Shown here: positions 1 to 10,021 of the stretch, in pieces
Numbering within the stretch: position 1 is the stretch's first letter
Layout of the letters: each line of letters opens with the position of its first letter
Assembly (NCBI RefSeq): GCF_000299915.1
Contig: NZ_AMRI01000010.1
Location: 79,489-143,488 of the forward strand
Reading direction: 5' to 3'
DNA length: 64,000 nt
Origin: Gallaecimonas xiamenensis 3-C-1
GTDB taxonomy: Bacteria; Pseudomonadota; Gammaproteobacteria; Enterobacterales; Gallaecimonadaceae
The notes under the pieces: model-generated
Seen by the model: the letters and a program-made list of their open reading frames with translations, nothing else
What the model was told of the DNA's origin: nothing
Database searches by the model: none
Position numbers and translations under genes: made by a program

Positions 1-342
1 ACCCTCGACAGCCACGTGCCCGGCATCCTCAACGTCAGTTTCAACTACGTGGAAGGCGAGTCCCTGATCATGGCCCTCAAAGACCTGGCCGTGTCTTCCG
101 GTTCTGCCTGTACTTCCGCGAGCCTGGAGCCGTCTTACGTACTGCGCGCCATCGGCCGCAACGACGAACTGGCCCACAGCTCCATCCGCTTCTCCATTGG
201 CCGTTTCACCACTGAAGAAGACATCGATTACGCCATCAGCTGCATCAAGGGCGCCATCGACCGCCTGCGCGAGATGTCTCCGCTGTGGGAAATGTACAAA
301 GACGGCGTTGACCTGGAATCGGTCGCCTGGGTTGCTCACTAA
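1..342 (+). CDS. iscS: Cysteine desulfurase IscS (3' part only)
   Basis: This is the C-terminal 113 codons of the PLP-dependent cysteine desulfurase that takes sulfur from cysteine and passes it to IscU for Fe-S cluster assembly. The gene enters from the left edge in frame 1 and ends with TAA. The mobile active-site loop [10 protein letters not shown] is visible, with its catalytic Cys codon at 109-111. The tail matches the E. coli protein closely (SPLWEMYK near the end), including the region that contacts IscU. iscU follows after 18 bp with a good Shine-Dalgarno (AAGGAG), so the two form one operon. The start and PLP-binding Lys lie outside the window. Identification is secure. Confidence 0.97.
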   Translation, partial: TLDSHVPGILNVSFNYVEGESLIMALKDLAVSSGSACTSASLEPSYVLRAIGRNDELAHSSIRFSIGRFTTEEDIDYAISCIKGAIDRLREMSPLWEMYKDGVDLESVAWVAH

Positions 343-360
343 GATTTAAGGAGCCTTATC

Positions 361-747
361 ATGGCATACAGCGAAAAGGTCATTGACCACTACGAAAATC
401 CCCGCAACGTGGGCTCTTTCGACAAGAACGACCCCAGCATTGCCACCGGCATGGTCGGCGCGCCGGCCTGCGGTGACGTGATGAAGCTGCAGCTGAAGAT
501 CAACGACGACGGCATCATCGAAGACGCCAAGTTCAAGACCTACGGCTGCGGCAGCGCCATCGCTTCCAGCTCCCTGGTCACCGAGTGGGTCAAGGGCAAG
601 TCCATCGACGAAGCCGAGGCGCTGAAAAACACCGCCATCGCCGAAGAGCTGGCCCTGCCGCCGGTGAAGATTCACTGCTCCATTCTCGCCGAAGACGCCA
701 TCAAGGCCGCCATCGCCGACTACAAGAGCAAGAAGGGGCTGGCATAA
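361..747 (+). CDS. iscU: Fe-S cluster assembly scaffold IscU
   Basis: Cytosolic scaffold of 128 residues on which [2Fe-2S] clusters are built before transfer by HscA/HscB. The three cluster-ligand cysteines are present in GAPACGD, YGCGSAIA and KIHCSILAEDA, and the LPPVK motif recognised by the chaperone HscA sits just before the third. Length equals the usual family length. The ATG follows an AAGGAG ribosome site. The TAA stop is immediately followed by the iscA ATG with no spacer, so translation is probably coupled. Confidence 0.98.
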   Translation: MAYSEKVIDHYENPRNVGSFDKNDPSIATGMVGAPACGDVMKLQLKINDDGIIEDAKFKTYGCGSAIASSSLVTEWVKGKSIDEAEALKNTAIAEELALPPVKIHCSILAEDAIKAAIADYKSKKGLA

Positions 748-1071
748 ATGGCCATTTCCCTGACCGAGACAGCGGCCAGCCGGGTTTCGACCTTCCTGGC
801 CAATCGCGGCAAGGGGCTGGGCGTGCGCCTGGGCGTACGCACCACTGGCTGTAGCGGCCTGGCCTACGTGCTGGAGTTTGTGGACGAAGCCAATACCGAT
901 GACCTGGTCTTTGAAGACAAGGGCGTCAAGGTGATCATCGACCAGAAAAGCCTGGTCTATCTGGATGGCACCGAGTTGGACTTCGTCAAGGAAGGCCTCA
1001 ACGAGGGTTTCCAGTTCAACAATCCCAACACCAAAGGGGAGTGCGGCTGTGGCGAGTCCTTCACCGTCTAA
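748..1071 (+). CDS. iscA: Iron-sulfur cluster assembly protein IscA
   Basis: A-type Fe-S carrier of 107 residues that delivers clusters or iron to target apoproteins. The three conserved cysteines are seen in TTGCSGLAY near residue 35 and in the C-terminal GECGCGESF. The start codon abuts the iscU stop. Its 3' end overlaps the proposed GTG start of hscB by 23 bp, so the operon is tightly packed. Length and motifs match the family. Confidence 0.97.
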   Translation: MAISLTETAASRVSTFLANRGKGLGVRLGVRTTGCSGLAYVLEFVDEANTDDLVFEDKGVKVIIDQKSLVYLDGTELDFVKEGLNEGFQFNNPNTKGECGCGESFTV

Positions 1072-1573
1072 CCACTTCGCCCTCTTTGATCTCCCCGAAG
1101 GCTTCGTCCTGGACAAGGACGAGCTGGCCAGCCGCTATCGCCGGCTGGCCGCCGCCCTGCACCCTGACCGCTTCGCCTCCGGCTCAGAGCGGGACAGGGC
1201 CCAGGCCCTGGCCAAGACCTCCCTGCTCAATGACGCTTTCGAAACCCTCAAGCATGCCACCCGCCGCGCCGAGTACCTGCTCAGCCTCAATGGGGTGGAC
1301 CTGCGTGACGAAAGCCGTACCCTCAAGGACACCGCCTTCCTGATGCAACAGATGGAATGGCGTGAAGCCTTGATGGAGGTGGAAGACGCAGAGGGCATCG
1401 ACGCCATGCGCACCACCATCCTGGCCGCCAGGGACGACTTGCACCAAGAATTTGCCAGCCGTTTCGGCCAGCAGGACTACGACACCGCTGCCGACACCGT
1501 GCGTAAACTCAAGTTTGTCGACAAGATGCTGGTCGAGATAGAGCGGCTGGAAGAGTCCCTGCTCGACTACTGA
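1049..1573 (+). CDS. hscB: Fe-S co-chaperone HscB (J-domain)
   Basis: J-domain co-chaperone that brings IscU to HscA and stimulates its ATPase. Predicted length is 174 residues; the E. coli protein has 171. The J-domain HPD motif is seen in [10 protein letters not shown] near residue 40, and the C-terminal part has the family signature [10 protein letters not shown]. The frame is open further upstream, but I place the start at GTG 1049 because a GGGGAG ribosome site lies 7 bp before it and because residue 10 onward (HFALFDLP) aligns with the E. coli N terminus. The start overlaps the end of iscA. hscA follows after 15 bp. Confidence 0.93.
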   Translation: MASPSPSNHFALFDLPEGFVLDKDELASRYRRLAAALHPDRFASGSERDRAQALAKTSLLNDAFETLKHATRRAEYLLSLNGVDLRDESRTLKDTAFLMQQMEWREALMEVEDAEGIDAMRTTILAARDDLHQEFASRFGQQDYDTAADTVRKLKFVDKMLVEIERLEESLLDY

Positions 1574-1588
1574 ACATAGCGAATCCTC

Positions 1589-3451
1589 ATGGCTTTATTA
1601 CAGATCGCCGAACCGGGCCAAAGCGCTGCGCCCCACCAGCACCGCCTGGCGGTGGGCATTGACCTGGGCACCACCAATTCCCTAGTTGCCGCCGTACAAA
1701 GCGGCACCGCCGTTACCCTCAAAGACGCCAAGGGCGCCGTTATCCTGCCGTCTGCCGTGCACTACGGCGCCGAGCGCCTGGTGGGCCTGGAGGCCAAGGC
1801 CAAGGCTGCTGCCGATCCGGAAAACACCCTGATCTCCGTCAAGCGCTTTATGGGCCGCTCCCTGGCCGATATCCAGCAGCGCTATCCCAGGCTGCCGTAC
1901 CGCTTCAGCGCCACCGAAAACGGCCTGCCGCGCATCGAAACGGCCCAAGGCCCCAAGAACCCCATCGAGGTGTCCTCCCATATCCTGGCGGCCCTCAAAG
2001 AACGGGGTGAAGCGGCCCTTGGGGGCGAGCTGATGGGCGCCGTTATCACAGTGCCTGCCTATTTTGACGACGCCCAGCGCCAGGCCACCAAAGATGCGGC
2101 TGAGCTGGCCGGCCTCAAGGTGCTGCGCCTGCTGAACGAACCTACCGCCGCTGCCGTGGCCTACGGCCTGGATTCGGGCACCGAAGGGGTGATCGCCGTT
2201 TATGACCTGGGCGGCGGCACCTTCGATATCTCGATTTTGCGCCTGTCCAAGGGCGTGTTCGAAGTGCTGGCCACCGGCGGTGACACCGCCCTTGGCGGCG
2301 ACGATTTCGACCATGCCATCGTCGATTGGCTCCGTGGCCAATGGCAGTTGGCCGATCAACTGGGCACTGTCGCCGAAAGGGCGCTGCTGACCGCCGCCTG
2401 CGAGGCCAAAGAAGGGCTCACCGACAGCGCCAGCGTCACCCTGGCCCTGACCATAGAAGGCCAGGACCATAGTGCCGAACTCAGCCGCGACCAGTTTGAC
2501 GCCCTAGTCGAACCCCTTATCAAGCGGACCCTGCTGGCCTGTCGCCGCGCCCTGCGCGACGCCGAAGTGGACGCTGGGGACGTCAAGGAAGTGGTGATGG
2601 TGGGTGGCTCCACCCGGGTACCCAGGGTGCGCAGTGCCGTGGGCGACTTCTTCGGCCAGCAGCCCCTGACCAGCATCAACCCCGACGAAGTGGTGGCCAT
2701 TGGCGCTGCCATTCAGGCCGATATCCTGGTGGGCAACAAGCCTGACAGCGATCTGCTGCTGTTGGACGTTATCCCTCTGTCCCTGGGTCTGGAGACCATG
2801 GGCGGCCTGGTGGAAAAAATCGTGCCCCGCAACACCACCATTCCGGTGGCCCGGGCCCAGGAATTTACCACCTTCAAGGACGGCCAGGGCGCCATGGCCA
2901 TCCATGTGCTGCAAGGGGAGCGGGAACTGGTCAAGGATTGTCGCAGCCTGGCTCGCTTCAACCTCACCGACATTCCCCCCATGGCTGCCGGTGCCGCCCA
3001 TATCCGGGTCACCTTCCAGGTGGACGCCGACGGCCTGCTGTCGGTCACCGCCATGGAAAAATCCACCGGCCGCCAGACCAGCATCCAGGTCAAGCCGTCC
3101 TACGGCCTGTCCGACACCGAGGTGGCGGACATGATCCAGGACGCCATGACCAACGCAAAGGCCGACATGGCCGCCCGCATGCTGGCCGAACAGCAGGTGG
3201 AAGCGCGCCGGGTGGACGAAGCCCTACAAAGCGCCCTGGCCGCCGACGGCGCCAGGCTGCTGAGCACCGAGGAGCAAGCGGCCATCGAAGGGGCCCTGGC
3301 CCAATTGGCCGAGGTGGCCAAGGGCAGCGACCCGGATGCCATCAAAAACGCCATAGAGGCGGTGGACAAGGCCAGCGAGCAATTTGCTGCCCGCCGCATG
3401 GACGACAGTATTCGCAAGGCCCTGGCCGGCCACAATGTAGACGAGGTGTAA
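1589..3451 (+). CDS. hscA: Fe-S protein assembly chaperone HscA
   Basis: Specialised Hsp70 of 620 residues that binds the LPPVK motif of IscU and drives cluster transfer by ATP hydrolysis. Hsp70 signatures appear in order: GIDLGTTNS near residue 25, the phosphate-2 motif YDLGGGTFD near 205, and the adenosine motif VGGSTRVP near 340, then the substrate-binding domain and helical lid. Length is within a few residues of E. coli HscA (616). It lies in the isc operon between hscB and fdx and ends 1 bp before the fdx start. Confidence 0.98.
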   Translation: MALLQIAEPGQSAAPHQHRLAVGIDLGTTNSLVAAVQSGTAVTLKDAKGAVILPSAVHYGAERLVGLEAKAKAAADPENTLISVKRFMGRSLADIQQRYPRLPYRFSATENGLPRIETAQGPKNPIEVSSHILAALKERGEAALGGELMGAVITVPAYFDDAQRQATKDAAELAGLKVLRLLNEPTAAAVAYGLDSGTEGVIAVYDLGGGTFDISILRLSKGVFEVLATGGDTALGGDDFDHAIVDWLRGQWQLADQLGTVAERALLTAACEAKEGLTDSASVTLALTIEGQDHSAELSRDQFDALVEPLIKRTLLACRRALRDAEVDAGDVKEVVMVGGSTRVPRVRSAVGDFFGQQPLTSINPDEVVAIGAAIQADILVGNKPDSDLLLLDVIPLSLGLETMGGLVEKIVPRNTTIPVARAQEFTTFKDGQGAMAIHVLQGERELVKDCRSLARFNLTDIPPMAAGAAHIRVTFQVDADGLLSVTAMEKSTGRQTSIQVKPSYGLSDTEVADMIQDAMTNAKADMAARMLAEQQVEARRVDEALQSALAADGARLLSTEEQAAIEGALAQLAEVAKGSDPDAIKNAIEAVDKASEQFAARRMDDSIRKALAGHNVDEV

Positions 3452-3452
3452 G

Positions 3453-3791
3453 ATGCCCAAGATCGTATTTTTGCCCCATGCCGAGCTGTGCCCGGACGGT
3501 GCCGTAGTTGACGCCGCCAAGGGCGAAAGCATCCTGGATGTGGCGCTCAAGAACGGCATCGACATCGAACACGCCTGCGAGAAATCCTGTGCCTGTACCA
3601 CCTGCCACGTAGTGGTGCGTGAAGGCTTCGACTCCCTCAACGAGTCGGACGAGCTGGAAGACGACATGCTGGACAAGGCCTGGGGCCTGGAGCCCGAGTC
3701 TCGGCTGTCTTGCCAGGCACGGGTCGCCGATGACGACCTGGTGGTGGACATTCCCAAGTACACCATCAACCTGGCTCGCGAAGAACACTGA
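3453..3791 (+). CDS. fdx: ISC-system [2Fe-2S] ferredoxin
   Basis: Adrenodoxin-type ferredoxin of 112 residues, the electron donor for Fe-S cluster assembly. Ligand cysteines are in CEKSCACTTCH and in the later RLSCQA, the ISC-ferredoxin spacing. The sequence follows E. coli Fdx nearly end to end. It is the last gene before a strong terminator, so it closes the main isc transcript. Confidence 0.98.
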   Translation: MPKIVFLPHAELCPDGAVVDAAKGESILDVALKNGIDIEHACEKSCACTTCHVVVREGFDSLNESDELEDDMLDKAWGLEPESRLSCQARVADDDLVVDIPKYTINLAREEH

Positions 3792-3818
3792 AAAAAGGCG
3801 CCGAAAGGCGCCTTTTTT
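3792..3818 (+). terminator. Rho-independent terminator after fdx
   Basis: Perfect GGCGCC stem with a GAAA tetraloop and arms extended by A6/T6 (3791-3818). The A-run on one side and T-run on the other could terminate in both directions. It separates iscX from the upstream isc genes, so iscX probably depends on read-through or its own promoter. Confidence 0.9.
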
Positions 3819-3853
3819 GTGCCTAGACTGAAGGCAGCAAAGGAGGAAACACC

Positions 3854-4057
3854 ATGGGCTGGAAGTGGACAGACACCCAGGCAATAGCCGAGGCGCTTTT
3901 TGACCTGGACCCAGAGCGGGATCCAAAAACGGTCCGCTTTACCGACATGCACCGCTGGATCTGCGAACTGCCTGACTTTGACGACGACCCCAACGGTTCC
4001 AACGAACGTATCTTGGAGGCCATTTTGCTGGCCTGGCTGGACGAATACGAAGGTTAG
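3854..4057 (+). CDS. iscX: Fe-S assembly accessory protein IscX
   Basis: Small acidic protein of 67 residues that binds IscS and iron and modulates cluster assembly. Family hallmarks are visible: KWTDTQ at the N terminus, the core [12 protein letters not shown], the acidic patch DFDDDP, and the C-terminal [10 protein letters not shown] consensus AGGAGG (3841-3846) precedes the ATG by 7 bp. It follows the fdx terminator rather than joining the isc genes directly. Confidence 0.96.
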   Translation: MGWKWTDTQAIAEALFDLDPERDPKTVRFTDMHRWICELPDFDDDPNGSNERILEAILLAWLDEYEG

Positions 4058-4090
4058 ACAGGGCAGGGCACCATTGTCACAGGTCTGACA

Positions 4091-4119
4091 TTTCCAGTTG
4101 CAATAACTTCGCTTATACT
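4091..4119 (+). promoter_or_regulatory. Candidate sigma-70 promoter of ndk
   Basis: A good -10 (TATACT, 4114-4119) with a weaker -35 (TTTCCA, 4091-4096) at 17 bp spacing, about 50 bp before the ndk start. The -10 is convincing; the -35 matches consensus at only four positions. Confidence 0.45.
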
Positions 4120-4167
4120 ATGCGGCCATTTTAGAACCCTAAACCCATTTTTTGAGGACGGAGCCCC

Positions 4168-4599
4168 ATGGCTGTTCAACGTACCATCTCCATCATCAAG
4201 CCCGATGCCGTTGCCAAGAACGTGATCGGTGCCATCTACAACCGTTTCGAAACTTCTGGCCTGAAGATCGTTGCCGCCAAGATGCTGCACCTGTCCCGCG
4301 AACAGGCTGAAGGCTTCTACGCCGAGCACAAAGAGCGTCCCTTCTTCAAAGCCCTGGTCGACTTCATGACCTCTGGCCCTATCATGGTTCAGGTTCTGGA
4401 AGGCGAAAACGCCGTCCTGAAAAACCGTGAGATCATGGGCGCCACCAACCCCTCCGAAGCCCTGGCCGGCACCCTGCGCGCCGACTACGCCGTTTCCATC
4501 GACGAAAACGCCGTACACGGTTCCGACTCCGAAGAGTCTGCTGCCCGCGAAATCGCCTACTTCTTCACTGAAACTGAAGTTTGCGCCCGCACTCGCTAA
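4168..4599 (+). CDS. ndk: Nucleoside diphosphate kinase
   Basis: Cytosolic enzyme of 143 residues that transfers the gamma phosphate of NTPs to NDPs through a phospho-histidine. The catalytic His is in the invariant NAVHGSDS near residue 117. The N-terminal [10 protein letters not shown] nucleotide-binding strand is also typical. Length is the family norm. It stands between its own candidate promoter and a terminator, so it is likely monocistronic. Confidence 0.98.
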   Translation: MAVQRTISIIKPDAVAKNVIGAIYNRFETSGLKIVAAKMLHLSREQAEGFYAEHKERPFFKALVDFMTSGPIMVQVLEGENAVLKNREIMGATNPSEALAGTLRADYAVSIDENAVHGSDSEESAAREIAYFFTETEVCARTR

Positions 4600-4618
4600 A
4601 ATAGCGCGCTAGTTGTCA

Positions 4619-4644
4619 TAAAGGGGGGCTATGCCCCCCTTTGT
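4619..4644 (+). terminator. Terminator after ndk
   Basis: Stem AAGGGGGGC / GCCCCCCTT with a TAT loop (4621-4641) followed by Ts, about 20 bp after the ndk stop. Confidence 0.88.
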
Positions 4645-4668
4645 TGTCTTGGTTGTAAACTGTACAAT
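4641..4668 (+). promoter_or_regulatory. Candidate promoter of the rlmN-pilW-rodZ-ispG run
   Basis: A TACAAT -10 (4663-4668) with TTGTTG (4641-4646) 16 bp upstream, partly within the ndk terminator tail. The -35 is weak, so this is only a plausible site for the downstream gene cluster. Confidence 0.35.
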
Positions 4669-4703
4669 GCCGGCCCTTGAGCCGTAGTAACTGAGGTCAT
4701 GCC

Positions 4704-5825
4704 ATGAGCGAAGGCAAAATCAACCTGTTGGACTTGAGCCGCAACGAACTGCGCGCGTTTTTCGCCGAGATGGACGAGAAGCCGTTCCGTGCCGATCAGG
4801 TCATGAAGTGGATCTATCACTTCGGGGTCGACAACTTCGACGACATGACCAACATCAACAAGGTGCTACGGGGCAAGCTCAAGGAGCGCTGTGTTATCGA
4901 GGCGCCGGAAATTTCCCAGGAGCAGCGTTCCAGCGACGGCACCATCAAGTGGGCGCTCACCGTCTCCGGTGGCCAGGAAGTGGAAACCGTCTATATCCCG
5001 GAAAAGGACCGCGCCACCCTGTGCGTCTCTTCCCAGGTAGGCTGCGCCCTGGAATGCACCTTCTGCTCCACCGCCCAGCAGGGCTTTAACCGTAACCTCA
5101 AGGTCAGCGAGATCATCGGCCAGGTGTGGCGCGCCGCCAAGGTGTTGGGCCCCCAGGGCAACTCCAACCAAAAGCCCATCACCAACGTGGTGATGATGGG
5201 CATGGGCGAGCCTTTGCTGAACCTGGCCAATGTGGTGCCGGCCATGGAACTGATGCTGGACGATTTGGGCTATGGCCTGTCCAAGCGCCGGGTGACCCTG
5301 TCCACCTCAGGTGTGGTGCCGGCCCTGGACAAGCTGGGTGACATGATAGACGTGGCCCTTGCCATCAGCCTGCACGCTCCTACCGACGAGCTGCGCGACG
5401 AGATAGTCCCCATCAACAAGAAGTACAACATCGACACCTTCCTGACCTCAGTGCGCGGCTACCTGGCCAAGTCCAACGCCAACCAGGGCCGGGTGACCGT
5501 GGAATACGTGATGCTCGATCACGTCAACGACTCCACCGATCAGGCCCACCAGCTGGCCCAGTGCCTCAAGGACACCCCGGCCAAGATCAACCTCATTCCC
5601 TGGAACCCCTTCCCGGGTGCGCCCTATGGCCGCAGCTCCAATTCCCGCATCGACCGGTTCTCCAAGGTATTGATGGAATACGGTTTTACCGTCATCGTCC
5701 GCAAGACCCGTGGTGACGACATCGACGCCGCCTGTGGCCAGTTGGCCGGCGACGTGGTGGACAGGACCAAGCGTGTTATGAAAAAACAGATGCAGAATAC
5801 GGGTATTTCAGTAAAAATGGTGTGA
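4704..5825 (+). CDS. rlmN: Dual-specificity 23S rRNA/tRNA methyltransferase RlmN
   Basis: Radical-SAM enzyme of 373 residues that makes 2-methyladenosine at A2503 of 23S rRNA and A37 of some tRNAs. The radical-SAM cluster motif CALECTFC (CxxxCxxC) is near residue 120. The SAM-binding GMGEPLLN and the C-terminal region holding the second catalytic Cys ([10 protein letters not shown]) are present. It is followed, with overlapping or adjacent starts, by pilW, rodZ and ispG, the usual gammaproteobacterial order. Confidence 0.97.
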   Translation: MSEGKINLLDLSRNELRAFFAEMDEKPFRADQVMKWIYHFGVDNFDDMTNINKVLRGKLKERCVIEAPEISQEQRSSDGTIKWALTVSGGQEVETVYIPEKDRATLCVSSQVGCALECTFCSTAQQGFNRNLKVSEIIGQVWRAAKVLGPQGNSNQKPITNVVMMGMGEPLLNLANVVPAMELMLDDLGYGLSKRRVTLSTSGVVPALDKLGDMIDVALAISLHAPTDELRDEIVPINKKYNIDTFLTSVRGYLAKSNANQGRVTVEYVMLDHVNDSTDQAHQLAQCLKDTPAKINLIPWNPFPGAPYGRSSNSRIDRFSKVLMEYGFTVIVRKTRGDDIDAACGQLAGDVVDRTKRVMKKQMQNTGISVKMV

Positions 5826-5851
5826 AATCTCAACGTATTACAGGCTTAGTT

Positions 5852-6634
5852 ATGGCATATGGTCGCTTTAGGTTAGGAATCCTGGCCCTGGTGGTACTGG
5901 CGGCCAGCGGTTGTGTTTCCCAAACCCTGGACAGCGCCGGTAACCCGGTGGCGGAAAAAGAGTTCGACGCCCCCGCCGCCGCCAAATCCCGTATGCAGTT
6001 GGGCCTGGCTTACCTTCGCACCGGTAACAGCGCCCAGGCCAAGATGAATCTCCTTAAGGCCCAAGAGTTCGCCCCCGACCTGCCGGACGTTTACTACAGC
6101 CTGGGTTACTACTACCAGTCAGTGGGTGAAACCGAGCAGGCCGAAGAGGCCTACCGCCATGCTATCCGCCTGGATCCCAAAAACGGTGAGGCCCTGAACA
6201 ATTTCGGGGCCTTTCTCTGTGGCTTAGGGCGCTACGAGGAGTCGGTAGAGTTCTTCAAGAAGGCCATCAAGGCTCCCGGTTACATCAAGGTGGCCGGGGC
6301 TTATGAGAACGCCGCCACCTGTTCCCACATGGAAGGCAAATTGGAACAGGCGGAAAAATATTATGCCAGTGCCTTAAGTCATGACACCCGCCGCGCCGCT
6401 TCCCTATTGGGAATGTCCGAAACCCTTTACGATAGAGGGGATTACGTCGGTGCCCGGGGGTATTTGAATCGTTTCGAACAGGTGGCAAGGCCCAACCCGC
6501 GCAGTCTGTTCCTTGGCTTGAAAGTAGCCAAACAAACCGGTGATACCAAAGGCGTTCAGCATTACGGTGAGGAACTTATTTCAAAATATCCTGACTCACC
6601 TTTCAGCCAACAATACCGGAGTAACGATTACTAA
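5852..6634 (+). CDS. pilW: Type IV pilus biogenesis/stability lipoprotein PilW (PilF)
   Basis: Outer-membrane lipoprotein of about 260 residues that acts as pilotin for the PilQ secretin in type IV pilus assembly. A lipobox (LAASGC) follows a short hydrophobic segment, then several TPR repeats such as LPDVYYSLGYYYQ and NGEALNNFGAFL. I chose ATG 5852 because it gives a compact lipoprotein signal; a GTG at 5822 overlapping the rlmN stop would add 10 polar residues. The last base of its stop is the first base of the rodZ ATG. Position between rlmN and rodZ supports the call. Confidence 0.92.
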   Translation: MAYGRFRLGILALVVLAASGCVSQTLDSAGNPVAEKEFDAPAAAKSRMQLGLAYLRTGNSAQAKMNLLKAQEFAPDLPDVYYSLGYYYQSVGETEQAEEAYRHAIRLDPKNGEALNNFGAFLCGLGRYEESVEFFKKAIKAPGYIKVAGAYENAATCSHMEGKLEQAEKYYASALSHDTRRAASLLGMSETLYDRGDYVGARGYLNRFEQVARPNPRSLFLGLKVAKQTGDTKGVQHYGEELISKYPDSPFSQQYRSNDY

Positions 6635-7545
6635 TGGCAGAACCAAGCGAGCTCCACGAAACGCTTAGTGCCGGCCAGCGTTTGCGACAAGCCCGGGAAA
6701 GCCGAGGCTGGTCCACCAATGATGTAGCCAAGCGCCTCAACCTGCGGGTGTCCGTGGTCGAGAAGCTGGAGAGCGACGATTACGACAAGAATTCACCCGC
6801 CACCTACACCAAGGGTTACATCCGCGCTTATTGCCGCCTGCTGGAGCTTAAAGAAGCCGAAGTGATGGCGGAGCTGTGCTCAGACAATCTCAAAAGCCAA
6901 TCCGAAACCCATATGCAGAGCTTTTCCCGGCGCACCGCCAGGGAAAAGTCCGACAGCTGGCTGACCCTGGTCACCTGGCTTATCGGCCTGGTGATCCTGG
7001 GGCTGTTGATCTATTTCGGCTGGCAACAGGCCACCACTAACGGCAGCCTGGTCAATACCCAGGCCCAACCCAACACCAGTACCAGCGCCGTTGTGGCCCT
7101 GCCGGTCAAGGACGAAGGGGTTGATTTGGGGACTCCCCTTGAGATCTCCGAAGAAGAGCAGGACCAGTCCGGCAGCCAGCCTGGCGATACCCCCGAACAG
7201 GCCCCCGAGCAGCAACCAGAACCCGCTGCCGAGCCGGCCACTACGGAGGTAACAGCCCCTGAGCCGGCACCGGCCCAGGCCAGCAGCAGCGAACAAGTGG
7301 CACTGCAAACGCTGGAAATCTCCTTTCGCGGCGACTGTTGGGTTAGAATCGAGGACAGTACCGGCAAGAGGGTATTGGAAGGGGTCAAGGCCGAAGGCCA
7401 GTCCTACCGCCTTCAAGGCCAGGCACCTTTTAGTTTGAAGCTGGGCGCACCGGAAATGGTCGACTTGACCTACCAGGGTGCGGCCGTCGATTTGTCGGGG
7501 TATAAGGCCGCCAAGCTTGCCAAGCTGTCCTTGCCCCTGAACTGA
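6634..7545 (+). CDS. rodZ: Cytoskeletal protein RodZ
   Basis: Bitopic inner-membrane protein of 303 residues that couples MreB filaments to the cell-wall machinery. The N-terminal HTH domain ([14 protein letters not shown] near residue 13) contacts MreB. A single membrane span lies around residues 110-130 ([15 protein letters not shown]), followed by a long Pro/Glu/Gln/Ala-rich periplasmic linker and a C-terminal DUF4115 domain ([12 protein letters not shown]). Its ATG overlaps the pilW stop. Confidence 0.95.
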   Translation: MAEPSELHETLSAGQRLRQARESRGWSTNDVAKRLNLRVSVVEKLESDDYDKNSPATYTKGYIRAYCRLLELKEAEVMAELCSDNLKSQSETHMQSFSRRTAREKSDSWLTLVTWLIGLVILGLLIYFGWQQATTNGSLVNTQAQPNTSTSAVVALPVKDEGVDLGTPLEISEEEQDQSGSQPGDTPEQAPEQQPEPAAEPATTEVTAPEPAPAQASSSEQVALQTLEISFRGDCWVRIEDSTGKRVLEGVKAEGQSYRLQGQAPFSLKLGAPEMVDLTYQGAAVDLSGYKAAKLAKLSLPLN

Positions 7546-7559
7546 GGTTGAGAGAAGCA

Positions 7560-8672
7560 ATGCAGCATCAGCCGCCTATTCAGCGCCGCCAGTCCACCCG
7601 TATCTACGTGGGCAACGTGCCCATCGGTGACGGGGCGCCCATCGCCGTCCAGTCCATGACCAACACCCGTACCACGGATGTGGCGGCGACTGTGGCGCAG
7701 ATCCAGGCCATCCAAAGGGCCGGTGCCGATCTGGTACGGGTATCGGTCCCCACCATGGACGCCGCCGAGGCGTTCAAGCTGATCAAGGAACAAGTGGATA
7801 TCCCCCTGGTGGCGGATATCCATTTTGACTACCGCATTGCCCTCAAGGTGGCCGAATACGGCGCCGACTGCCTGCGTATCAATCCCGGTAACATCGGCAA
7901 GGAAGAGCGCATCCGCGCCGTGGTGGATGCGGCCCGCGACCGCAATATCCCCATCCGCATCGGTGTTAACGGCGGTTCTTTGGAAAAAGATCTGCAGGAA
8001 AAATACGGTGAGCCGACCCCTGCCGCCCTGGTGGAGTCGGCCATGCGCCATGTGGACATCCTTGACCGCCTGGATTTCCAGAACTTCAAGGTGTCGGTCA
8101 AGGCCTCCGACGTGTTCCTGGCGGTAGACGCCTACCGCCTGCTGGCCAAGCAAATCGTCCAGCCCCTGCACCTGGGCATCACCGAAGCCGGCGGTGCCCG
8201 CAGCGGCGCCGTCAAGTCCGCCATCGGCCTTGGTATGCTGCTGAGCGAGGGCATAGGCGACACCCTGCGGGTGTCCCTGGCTGCCGACCCGGTGGAAGAG
8301 GTCAAAGTCGGCTTTGACATCCTCAAATCCCTGCGTATTCGCTCCCGTGGTATCAACTTCATCGCCTGCCCCAGCTGCTCGCGCCAAGAGTTCGATGTCA
8401 TAGGTACGGTCAACGCCCTGGAAAACCGCCTGGAAGACATCACCACCCCCCTGGACGTGTCCGTTATCGGCTGCGTGGTCAACGGCCCTGGCGAGGCTCT
8501 GGTGTCCGATATGGGCATTGCCGGTGCCACCCGCAAGAGCGGCTACTATGTGGACGGTGAGCGCCAGAAGGAACGCCTGGACAACGACAACCTGGTGGAC
8601 GAACTGGAAGCGCGGATCCGCGCCAAGGTGGCCATGATCAGCCAGCGTATCCCCGTCAAAAACGGCGAGTAA
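7560..8672 (+). CDS. ispG: 4-hydroxy-3-methylbut-2-enyl diphosphate synthase (IspG)
   Basis: [4Fe-4S] enzyme of the MEP isoprenoid pathway converting MEcPP to HMBPP, 370 residues. The cluster ligands are in CPSCSRQEF and [14 protein letters not shown] at 7548 would add four residues, but the N terminus [13 protein letters not shown] matches E. coli IspG starting at the ATG. It lies 14 bp after rodZ and probably belongs to the same transcript. Confidence 0.97.
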   Translation: MQHQPPIQRRQSTRIYVGNVPIGDGAPIAVQSMTNTRTTDVAATVAQIQAIQRAGADLVRVSVPTMDAAEAFKLIKEQVDIPLVADIHFDYRIALKVAEYGADCLRINPGNIGKEERIRAVVDAARDRNIPIRIGVNGGSLEKDLQEKYGEPTPAALVESAMRHVDILDRLDFQNFKVSVKASDVFLAVDAYRLLAKQIVQPLHLGITEAGGARSGAVKSAIGLGMLLSEGIGDTLRVSLAADPVEEVKVGFDILKSLRIRSRGINFIACPSCSRQEFDVIGTVNALENRLEDITTPLDVSVIGCVVNGPGEALVSDMGIAGATRKSGYYVDGERQKERLDNDNLVDELEARIRAKVAMISQRIPVKNGE

Positions 8673-8680
8673 CCGCCAAT

Positions 8681-8723
8681 TTGTGAATTCTGATGCCCGA
8701 AGCCGTATAATTCGGGCATTTTT
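8681..8723 (+). promoter_or_regulatory. Hairpin with internal -10 between ispG and hisS
   Basis: A 9-bp perfect stem (ATGCCCGAA at 8693-8701 / TTCGGGCAT at 8711-8719) followed by TTTT reads as a terminator for ispG. Its 9-base loop ends in TATAAT (8706-8711), a perfect -10, with TTGTGA (8681-8686) 19 bp upstream. The same DNA may stop the ispG transcript and start hisS. The hairpin is certain; promoter use is inferred. Confidence 0.6.
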
Positions 8724-8740
8724 GTGATTGCAGAGTCCTC

Positions 8741-10006
8741 ATGAAAAGCATCCAAGCCATCCGTGGCATGAACGACTGCCTGCCCGAGCAGAGCCCCCTT
8801 TGGCAATATGTGGAAGGGGCCATCCGCGATACGGTGGCGTCTTTCGGCTACAGCGAAATTCGCACCCCTATCGTCGAGTCCACCGATCTGTTCAAGCGCA
8901 GCATCGGCGAAGTGACCGACATCGTCGAAAAAGAGATGTACACCTTCAGCGATCGCAACGGTGACAGCCTGACCCTGCGCCCCGAAGGCACCGCCAGCGC
9001 GGTGCGTGCCGGCATCGAGCACGGCCTTTTGTACAACCAGGAACAGCGCCTGTGGTACATGGGCCCCATGTTCCGCCACGAACGCCCGCAAAAAGGCCGC
9101 TACCGCCAGTTCCATCAGTTCGGGGTGGAAGCCTACGGCCTGGCCGGCCCAGATATCGACGCCGAAGTGATACTGCTGTCCGCCAGCCTCTGGGACAAAC
9201 TGGGCATCAAGGACAACGTCACCCTGGAGCTCAACAGCCTGGGCTCCAACGAGGCCCGCGCCAACTACCGGGACGTGCTGATCGCCTTTTTGGAAAAACA
9301 CATCGACGTGCTGGACGAAGACGCCAAGCGCCGCATGTATTCCAACCCGCTGCGGGTGCTGGACACCAAGAACCCCGACATCCAGGCCGTGCTCAAAGAC
9401 GCCCCGCGCCTGCACGACTACCTGGACGACGAGTCCAAGGCCCACTTCGAAGGCCTCAAGGCACTGCTGGACAGCGTCGGCATCAGCTACCGCATCAACG
9501 AGCGCCTGGTGCGCGGCCTGGACTACTACAACCGCACCGTCTTCGAATGGGTGACCGACAGCCTGGGTGCCCAGGGTACCGTCTGTGCCGGTGGCCGTTA
9601 CGACGGTCTGGTGGAACAGCTGGGTGGCAAGGCGACCCAGGGCGTGGGCTTTGGCCTGGGCCTGGAGCGCCTGGTGCTGCTGGTGGAGGCCCTGGCCAAG
9701 ACCGAGCAGGTCAAAAGCGCCGTGGACGCCTACCTGTGCCCCATGGGCGAGGCCGCCGAGGGCCAGGCCTTCGTATTGGCCCAGCAACTGCGTAGCCAGT
9801 TGCCAGGGTTGCGCCTGATGTGCCACTGTGGTGGCGGCAATTTCAAGAAGCAGCTCAAGCGAGCTGACAAGAGCGGTGCCCGTTGGGCGTTGATCCTGGG
9901 TGACAACGAGCTGGCCGAGGGCCTGGTCACCGTCAAGGATCTAAAAGAAGGCAGCCAGCTGAGCCTGCCCATGGCCGAGCTGGCCAGCCATCTTGAGCAA
10001 CGATAA
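8741..10006 (+). CDS. hisS: Histidyl-tRNA synthetase
   Basis: Class II aminoacyl-tRNA synthetase of 421 residues charging tRNA-His. Motif 2 ([18 protein letters not shown]), the histidine-specific loops [14 protein letters not shown] and GGRYDGL, and motif 3 ([12 protein letters not shown]) are all present, followed by an anticodon-binding domain. Length matches E. coli (424). yfgM follows after 15 bp. Confidence 0.98.
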   Translation: MKSIQAIRGMNDCLPEQSPLWQYVEGAIRDTVASFGYSEIRTPIVESTDLFKRSIGEVTDIVEKEMYTFSDRNGDSLTLRPEGTASAVRAGIEHGLLYNQEQRLWYMGPMFRHERPQKGRYRQFHQFGVEAYGLAGPDIDAEVILLSASLWDKLGIKDNVTLELNSLGSNEARANYRDVLIAFLEKHIDVLDEDAKRRMYSNPLRVLDTKNPDIQAVLKDAPRLHDYLDDESKAHFEGLKALLDSVGISYRINERLVRGLDYYNRTVFEWVTDSLGAQGTVCAGGRYDGLVEQLGGKATQGVGFGLGLERLVLLVEALAKTEQVKSAVDAYLCPMGEAAEGQAFVLAQQLRSQLPGLRLMCHCGGGNFKKQLKRADKSGARWALILGDNELAEGLVTVKDLKEGSQLSLPMAELASHLEQR

Positions 10007-10021
10007 CAAGGATAATCTGGC

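Noticed and set aside
1682..3093. Long open frames on the minus strand opposite hscA
   Set aside because: hscA is certain and its GC-rich codon pattern keeps the antisense frames open; the antisense proteins have no recognisable motifs or ribosome sites.
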